From positions 951,209-1,015,208 of the forward strand of contig NC_079476.1 in the NCBI RefSeq assembly GCF_026230105.1: a stretch of 64,000 nucleotides of DNA, in the 5' to 3' direction. A program made the translations under genes and the position numbers. The DNA is from Diorhabda sublineata (lineage: Eukaryota; Arthropoda; Insecta; Coleoptera; Chrysomelidae). How positions within the stretch are numbered: the stretch's first letter is position 1; each line of letters starts with the position of its first letter. The notes below the pieces were generated by a model. It saw only the letters and a program-made list of their open reading frames with translations, ran no database searches and was not told the DNA's origin. Positions 58,610-64,000 of this stretch are shown here, piece after piece.

Positions 58610-59060
58610 CTCTTCGTGCTGCGATACTGATTCACCAATCCAACTGTATTTGAAAAATCTTGAATGTGGAAAGGTTTCTATTACCAGAAATCTTCCTCTT
58701 CTTTTTAAGCGCTTCCAGGTGTAGTGCTCTGGAGTTCCTTAGACTGTATTATTGTTGTACGATGCAACATCTCGAGGCATGTCCCATAGTTGGTTATTAT
58801 CAAGGAACGCGTCGTCTATGATGATTCCCTGATCATTCTAAGTGATGTTTCCTCTGCCACGCTTTCTAGTACTACATGAAAAAGTGGAAGATCTAGAATA
58901 ACTCTTAGTACAGCTGTTGAGCAAGATTTTTTGGCCCCAGCTACACATAAACAAGCTAGTCTTTGTGTCTTTGAAAGATTATTCTTCGTGGTATTCAGAC
59001 TGGTTCTAGTAGCCCCAACTCCTATCCCATATATGATATGATTATCTTATAGCGATAACT
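58610..59060 (-). pseudogene. LINE ORF2 fragment between RT and RNase H (R1/I-like)
   Basis: The minus strand reads YVIYGIGVGATRTSLNTTKN, NLSKTQRLACLCVAGAKKSC, STAVLRVILDLPLFHVVLES and VAEETSLRM. The L-K-QRLAC--ITGA-+TTPT-AL--LLDLPPL----E--A motif is the conserved segment preceding RNase H in R1/I/Loa LINEs. It is open for roughly 70 codons before degrading. The RNase H fragment at 23985-24420 may be from the same kind of element. Confidence 0.75.
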
Positions 59061-59389
59061 GGTAGCATTTTTTAACCCTCAGAAGAGCTTTGAGGTAGGC
59101 TTTTATCAGGTAATATCAATTTTTGAGCTAAAACAATGAATTTAATCAGTGGAAAATCAAGGTATATAAGTGAAATCAATAAAACTTATAGTATATATTA
59201 TTTGTCAGATGTAAAACGCTTAATATAAAGTTTTTTGTGTATATTTTGTCAAAAAATCGATTGGAAAGTGAATTTTAACTATCTTTAGTTGTCTTTGTAA
59301 AAGTTACGGATTGTTAACCATTGGGCACGAGCCGCTCCTGGTCTTCATATAGTAGTTTAGAATTATCTATGCAGTTAAATACTCTACGT
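59061..59389. other. No recognised gene
   Basis: AT-rich. Nothing was identified. Confidence 0.5.
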
Positions 59390-59560
59390 GGTTATACGAA
59401 ATCATTAATTGAAAATTCTTTATTTATAATCAAAGTTAAATTGTTCTGATTTGGCAAATCGAAGGCCAGAAACGAGGGGTCGTATTAGAAAATTTTTCCC
59501 ATATCACACCATTATTTTCAAGTCATCTTTTTACTCCTGAATTCTCGGAACACCCTGCAT
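59390..59560 (-). repeat. End of a TIR repeat related to 45278-46173
   Basis: On the minus strand CAGGGTGTTCCGAGAATTCA, then GATGACTTGAAAATAATGG and AATACGACCCCTCGTTTCTG, matches 45280-45380 (for example AATACGACCTCTCGTTTCTG). The similarity also includes the ATGATTTCGTATA stretch. A second terminus was not located. Confidence 0.6.
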
Positions 59561-60280
59561 ACCGTCCCCTCAAACCCGCTATAAATTACATATCCCTAAA
59601 TAATTCTTGACACATCGACATAAATCCATTGAAGTTTAAACGTACCGTAGAAATTCGGCAACTTTCCAAGCCAGAAGTGGCTTCACCTAAAGCAATCATG
59701 CTAGACAATGAATGCGAGTTAGTGAACTACAAGCTGGCAGACAATAGGAAATGGAGCAAATAAGCAAACGGAGATCGAGAAATTTCGTTTCTACTACAGA
59801 CGCGTCTTAAGCTATGGCAAACAAAGCGGCAAAAACAGTCTCAACCGTACACGAAATAGGAGGGGTAATTATTTAATTATTACAATTCGCTAACTTGACT
59901 TGCTCTCAATGTTTTTGTCTTCCTCAGAAACCGCATAATGGTCCGATTAGTATTTCTTACTTGGGTCCCTCTTTATTGGGTAGCGATCGTTCGCATTCAA
60001 GTACAAAACGCAAATAACGATTTTGTTTATATATTGTACAATTGTCTCCAAGGTTTATTTATTTAGATATATCGCTATATTTCTGGATACAAATTATTCT
60101 ATGGATAAATTATGTCCATAGTCATGTGTCTAAACGATACTTCATACTGATGATAATGATACTTCATCTGAAACTTTTACTTCAGGGAAAGAAAAGCAAT
60201 TGGATGGTAAGGAGGAAAATATTAACAAGGAAGATATATGAAGTTTAACAAGCAATCCTAGAATAAGTAGAAAATAAGAA
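59561..60280. other. No recognised gene; slightly GC-richer patch at 59640-59870
   Basis: The patch has no open frame or motif that I recognise. The 68-codon frame at 60042-60248 is motif-free. Confidence 0.45.
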
Positions 60281-60284
60281 AGAT

Positions 60285-60425
60285 TTCATAAAACAACCGT
60301 GAGTAATGAGGAATTACATGAAATTAGCAAATTTTTTTTCTTTCGAATGGAGTTTAAATTGTGGAAATAGAAATAAGTCTAAAGGATTGAGATCTGGTGA
60401 ATATGGTGGTCAATTTTCATCTATT
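60285..60425 (-). pseudogene. Mariner-like transposase third-Asp fragment
   Basis: The minus strand reads DEN, a stop, then PPYSPDLNPLDLFLFPQFKL and HSKEKKFANFM. The PPYSPDLNP-D-FLFP motif contains the third catalytic Asp of mariner-type transposases. It is diverged from the other mariners in the window. Upstream minus-strand sequence is too degraded to read. Confidence 0.6.
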
Positions 60426-60429
60426 ACCA

Positions 60430-60980
60430 GGAACTATATGCTATCTCAATGTTTTCATGATTGATTGAATTCGAAAGTTTTATCAGAAACCCTCAATTTC
60501 ATGGACATTACTTGATTTTCATCAACATGTACCACCATGGGATCAAAATCTTTCAGTATCCTATTTAAACGAAAATTCTTAATTCATCTTTTATTTTTTT
60601 ATATCGTTGTTTTTAGATCGAAACCAATACACTAAACCAAACAACGATTGCAGTAGTTAGTTCATTCGCACAATGTTGTCTCATCAATTTTTCAGTGTGT
60701 TTATTACAATTTGTTATTTGTATGTATTCAATTTCGTTTGATGGTATGAGGATGTTTCAAGTTGAAAATGTTATGGATTCTACATTCCTCAAAACAAATT
60801 TATAATCTAGATTTACCTAGAAAAAAAGGTAGAAATTTCGACTTTTATGATGAGTAATCAAATAATTTTAGGCCAGGAACCAGCGGTAAAAAAACGTGAA
60901 ATTTTGCTAATAAACGTCGATTTTTGTGAAAATATGGATTCAAGATCTATTTGCCCCCTTATATTTACCCCCCATTCAAA
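60430..60980. other. No recognised gene
   Basis: AT-rich. Nothing was identified. Confidence 0.5.
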
Positions 60981-60984
60981 ATCT

Positions 60985-61460
60985 ACTCTGTGCCGAAAGG
61001 TGCACATCATTTTTTAGGAGAAAAACTACCCCTTATCGTGAAAAATTTGAAAATCTTCGATTTTGGCACATATTTTCGGTAAAATACAGGTGAAACGAAT
61101 TATTCGTTGATTGTTAACTTTCTCAAACAAGTTTATGATTAATCGGACTCATGCCACCCCTCCAAAAATCATCTTCTACGGGCAGTAATATTGAAAGTCT
61201 TTTTCATCTCAATTTCCATGAAAATTTGCATTCAAAACCCACTTAATTTCTTTTACGAAGTCTTCCCTGTACCGAACAGGGCTTTTTTATTTTGTGGAGT
61301 GTGAACTACCCTTTATTGCAAAAAAAATTCAAAATATCAGATCTTAAGCATATTTCGGCTAGAATGAAGTTTAAACGTATTATTCGTAAATCTGTTGACA
61401 CTCTAAAACAAGTTTATGATTAATCAGATTCATTCGACCCCTCAAAATCATCCCCTAATC
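60985..61460 (+). repeat. Diverged ~260-bp direct tandem duplication
   Basis: The stretch from about 61000 (TGTGCCGAAAGGTGCACATC, then CAAGTTTATGATTAATCGGA, CCACCCCTCCAAAAATCATC) recurs from about 61268 (TGTACCGAACAGGGCTTTTT, then CAAGTTTATGATTAATCAGA, CGACCCCTCAAAATCATCCC). The two units are strongly diverged outside these cores. No coding content was found. Confidence 0.6.
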
Positions 61461-61464
61461 ATAT

Positions 61465-62765
61465 GAAAAGTTCAAAAATAAAGACAACGATAATTTTTCT
61501 TCAATTTCTCATTTCTTAGACCCTTTGAGATGTTCATGCTTCTAAATATTCTTGATTTTAGATCTCTTCTGTTTTTGAATTAGTTTATCCAAAAATCGCT
61601 CAATTTGCAAACTGGCAAAATTTTTGAAAAATAATTTTGTAAGGGATTTGAAGTACTTCAACGTCATATCTATTAAAACTCCTGGTTTTGAAAAGAGTAC
61701 AAGGGGGTTGCATTTGGTACGCGGATGCATTTTGAGAGTTTATTTGAGAAAAATTACGGAAATACTGTGTTCAATTTAATCAATTACTTTATCTAAAATA
61801 AGCATTGAGAATCGGTCAAATGACATGAATCATATCAATAATGCATGAATAAAATTATTTTCAAGTGGATTACGATTAATTTTGATTAGAGTGGTAATGG
61901 CGAGGGTATAAAGAAAAAGAAAAAAGAAGAAACCTTATTTTTGTTACAAATCAGTCAACTGTTATACAAAATACTGTGTTCATTTTAAGGGTTTAAAGTT
62001 TTTTCCAAAAAATTTTATAATTTCAAGCTATTTGGGGTTAAAAGTGTTCAATTACGGGGTTCCTCAAGAATAGCCATCTTTCAACAAGTTATTGAATCTA
62101 CAGAGATCCTTAAACAACGATTTTTTCAATTATTCTCATTTTTGTTCTTATTGATTTTGCTGATAAAATAAAAACTAGTAAAATCTATCCAAACTAACCA
62201 TAGTGTTAGTTTTTAGTTGAAATAGTTCAATTGAAGATTTCACAAATAAAACAAAGTTATGTTAGTATTTACAAACGAAGCGGAACTGATATTCTAAGCT
62301 AGATTCGTATTGGTTCTCAGCAAATTAAAAAAACTCATGTGGATATTACACATTCTAGTTTCCGAAAATTAGGAACTAAAGGTAATTGAAATATAATTCA
62401 AAGGAGACAACCAAGCACCTCTTCAGTTAAGAATCTTGCTTTGTATGAATCCAAAAATAACCCTCAACCTGCAATATTGCAATATTCCTGAGGTACTTAT
62501 CAAATGACTTTAAGGAGAAGGAAAAGCTTCTAGATCTTTTGACTCTGGAAGATACTAATCGTAGCTGGGGAATTGAATAAGTTCCCGATTGCGAGGTACT
62601 GCTTATCAATAAGATACTGACGGAGTACCTTTTATGACATGTGAAACACGAAGCTTTATCAGGGTTTTAATTGTTTTATATAATTTCCTGATTTCTTTCC
62701 TATGAATTATATTTATCACAGGGGTATTTAACAAAGAAAAATTTCAAATATCATGAAGTGATATA
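61465..62765. other. No recognised gene
   Basis: AT-rich. Short minus-strand frames at 61542-61730 and 62427-62609 have no motif. CTTGATTTTAGATCTCTTCT near 61550 resembles the PLE 3' end but only over about 30 bp. Confidence 0.45.
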
Positions 62766-62795
62766 TATATATTGTTTAACATTTGTCCACTACAT

Positions 62796-63077
62796 TTGAC
62801 CAGGTACTTAAACACACTGGTAGGTCAAGTCGACTTTAATAACAATCTTAACATTGATTGGTTAAATGATTATCGATATGCAGCGGTCTTAGAAATCTTT
62901 CCAACTGCTGAATCCAATAGAAAAGTTATACTTGACGACCCACAGTGGTTATTAGATTTGTTTGTCTTCATGGATATTGTTCTATATATACAAAAATTGG
63001 AAAGTAAAAAGGAAAATGATTCTTGTGTCGTTCAACGTATGCCGAGAAGATCTGGATCATTTCAAATGTGTGAATAA
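62796..63077 (+). pseudogene. Protein-like ORF, possibly a hAT-type transposase fragment
   Basis: From an acceptor-like CATTTGACCAG at about 62802 an open frame reads YLNTLVGQVDFNNNLNIDWL, then FPTAESNRKVILDDPQWLLD, LFVFMDIVLYIQKLESKKEN and on to a stop at 63075-63077. The -D--WL-DL-F--DI----+-L--K sequence faintly recalls the WL-DLAFL-DIT-HLN-LN-KLQGK block of ZBED/GTF2IRD2-like hAT-derived proteins. This is weak. A host exon or chance ORF cannot be excluded. Confidence 0.3.
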
Positions 63078-63079
63078 AA

Positions 63080-63595
63080 CAGAATTTTGTATAATGTCAA
63101 ACTTCGTTGACAGATTTCGATGATTCTTGTGATATTAACTGATTAACAATTCTAGATTTCTGCTAATCTTTTCACTAAATTTTATAGTTTTATATTGAAT
63201 AATATTATTTATATCACATATCAAATAACTGACGACAAGTATTTACAAACAGAAAAGGAAGCCGCTAGACATCCACTAGGAATCCATTTACAACTTTTTC
63301 CATTAACGGAAGAAGTAATTTAGAAATCCAACAAAACTTTATCAATGTGTTTCTCTCTCAACTCTTGAACGTTATGTTACATATCATAAGAAAAAAGTTG
63401 AAAAACCGTAAATAGTCGGCTTTTATTGAGATTACTTCTAAAAGCAATTTCGACCGGTCCAAAAGAGATTGTGAAACGAAAGTTCTAACTAATAATTAGA
63501 TGTTGTTAAAACCGCAATATCTGCAGTTATTTCGATCATATTTGTTATATTACACAAAATAACAATTTAACATAACATTATGTGATTTTATCTCA
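63080..63595. other. No recognised gene
   Basis: AT-rich. Nothing was identified. Confidence 0.5.
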
Positions 63596-63599
63596 TAAT

Positions 63600-64000
63600 C
63601 AAAAGTCCTCGAACGAGCAGTGAAAACCCAGAATAATAATCTTCTTCCCGTGCATCAGTTAGGGTTTGATATGCTGGCTCTAGATCTTCTTTATGCAAAG
63701 CTAAAATATCTGGGATATGAAGTGAATTTTTTGAGTCCTTCTTAAAAGGAAGGAGGCAGAGAGTTAGCACGTGATCAGATTGCTGATGACACTCAGATTC
63801 AACACTACTTCGATTCTTCAGATCCATATGCAACAGCTACACACTTAAATAGAGATATTTTAAGCATCCTTGAATAGTCCATTGAACAAAATCTAAAACT
63901 ACATGCAAATAAGACTTCAGTTTTGCTGTTTTCTTCTCAGAGATGTAGAGAAAATTTAAAATTGGAGCAGGTCAGTGAGACATTTGTAATAAAACAATCT
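63600..64000 (+). pseudogene. LINE reverse transcriptase with YADD-type box, runs off the right end
   Basis: Plus-strand blocks in order: LERAVKTQ, NNNLLPVHQLGFD (the LLP-HQSGFR motif), ALDLLYAKLKYLGYEVNFLS (LLLAKLKY-GF), then IADDTQIQHYFDSSDPYATA with the catalytic -ADD box, THLNRDILSILE, a stop, SIEQNLKLHANKTSVLLFSS and QRCRENLKLEQVSETFVIKQ at the window edge. The order and the ADDTQ motif identify an I/R1/Jockey-type LINE reverse transcriptase. Deletions, a stop where Trp is expected, and a frameshift show it is dead here, but it continues past the window. Confidence 0.85.

Overview
This window looks like intergenic, transposon-rich DNA from an arthropod, most likely an insect. It is strongly AT-rich and has no dense run of open frames. 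Nearly everything recognisable is a remnant of an animal mobile element: Jockey-like and R1/I-like LINEs, mariner and Tc1 transposons, Penelope-like elements (PLEs) with a GIY-YIG endonuclease, and TA-flanked inverted-repeat elements beginning CAGGG/CACCG. I do not name a species. No prokaryotic gene organisation, rRNA or intact tRNA was seen.

Layout. 1-1.1 kb: degenerate LINE (+); a second copy of the family at 13.1-13.7 kb. 4.65-9.95 kb: two inverted PLE fragments enclosing an exact 171-bp tandem array made from the PLE endonuclease-coding segment. 10-16.5 kb: LINE and mariner debris, ending with a TA-flanked internally deleted mariner (15816-16507). 16.5-29 kb: mostly unassigned AT-rich DNA with a tRNA-like SINE head, a mariner fragment, a GC-rich island, a LINE RNase H fragment and an 878-bp inverted-repeat element. 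29-40.3 kb: broken mariner, Tc1 fragment, Jockey-type reverse transcriptase (-), a PLE connector running into an RS-rich reading frame, and a pseudogene of a multicopy arthropod protein. 42.7-46.2 kb: a SAP-motif ORF and two foldback-type elements. 46.9-50.6 kb: a hammerhead-like hairpin, a mariner and a direct segmental duplication. 51.84-54.54 kb: the best preserved element, an ORF1-only (gag-only) LINE with candidate target-site duplications, a matching Inr+DPE promoter and elaborate RNA hairpins. 55.2-56 kb: a two-exon gene-like structure with matching splice phases. 56.9-64 kb: more mariner, PLE and LINE pieces, with a LINE reverse transcriptase running off the right end.

Most signals worth follow-up are of two kinds. 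One is retroelement parts turned into something else: an endonuclease exon becoming a satellite, and a PLE fused to an RS repeat. The other is a compact, structured retroelement without a polymerase, which would have to borrow reverse transcriptase in trans. No intact host gene can be asserted.
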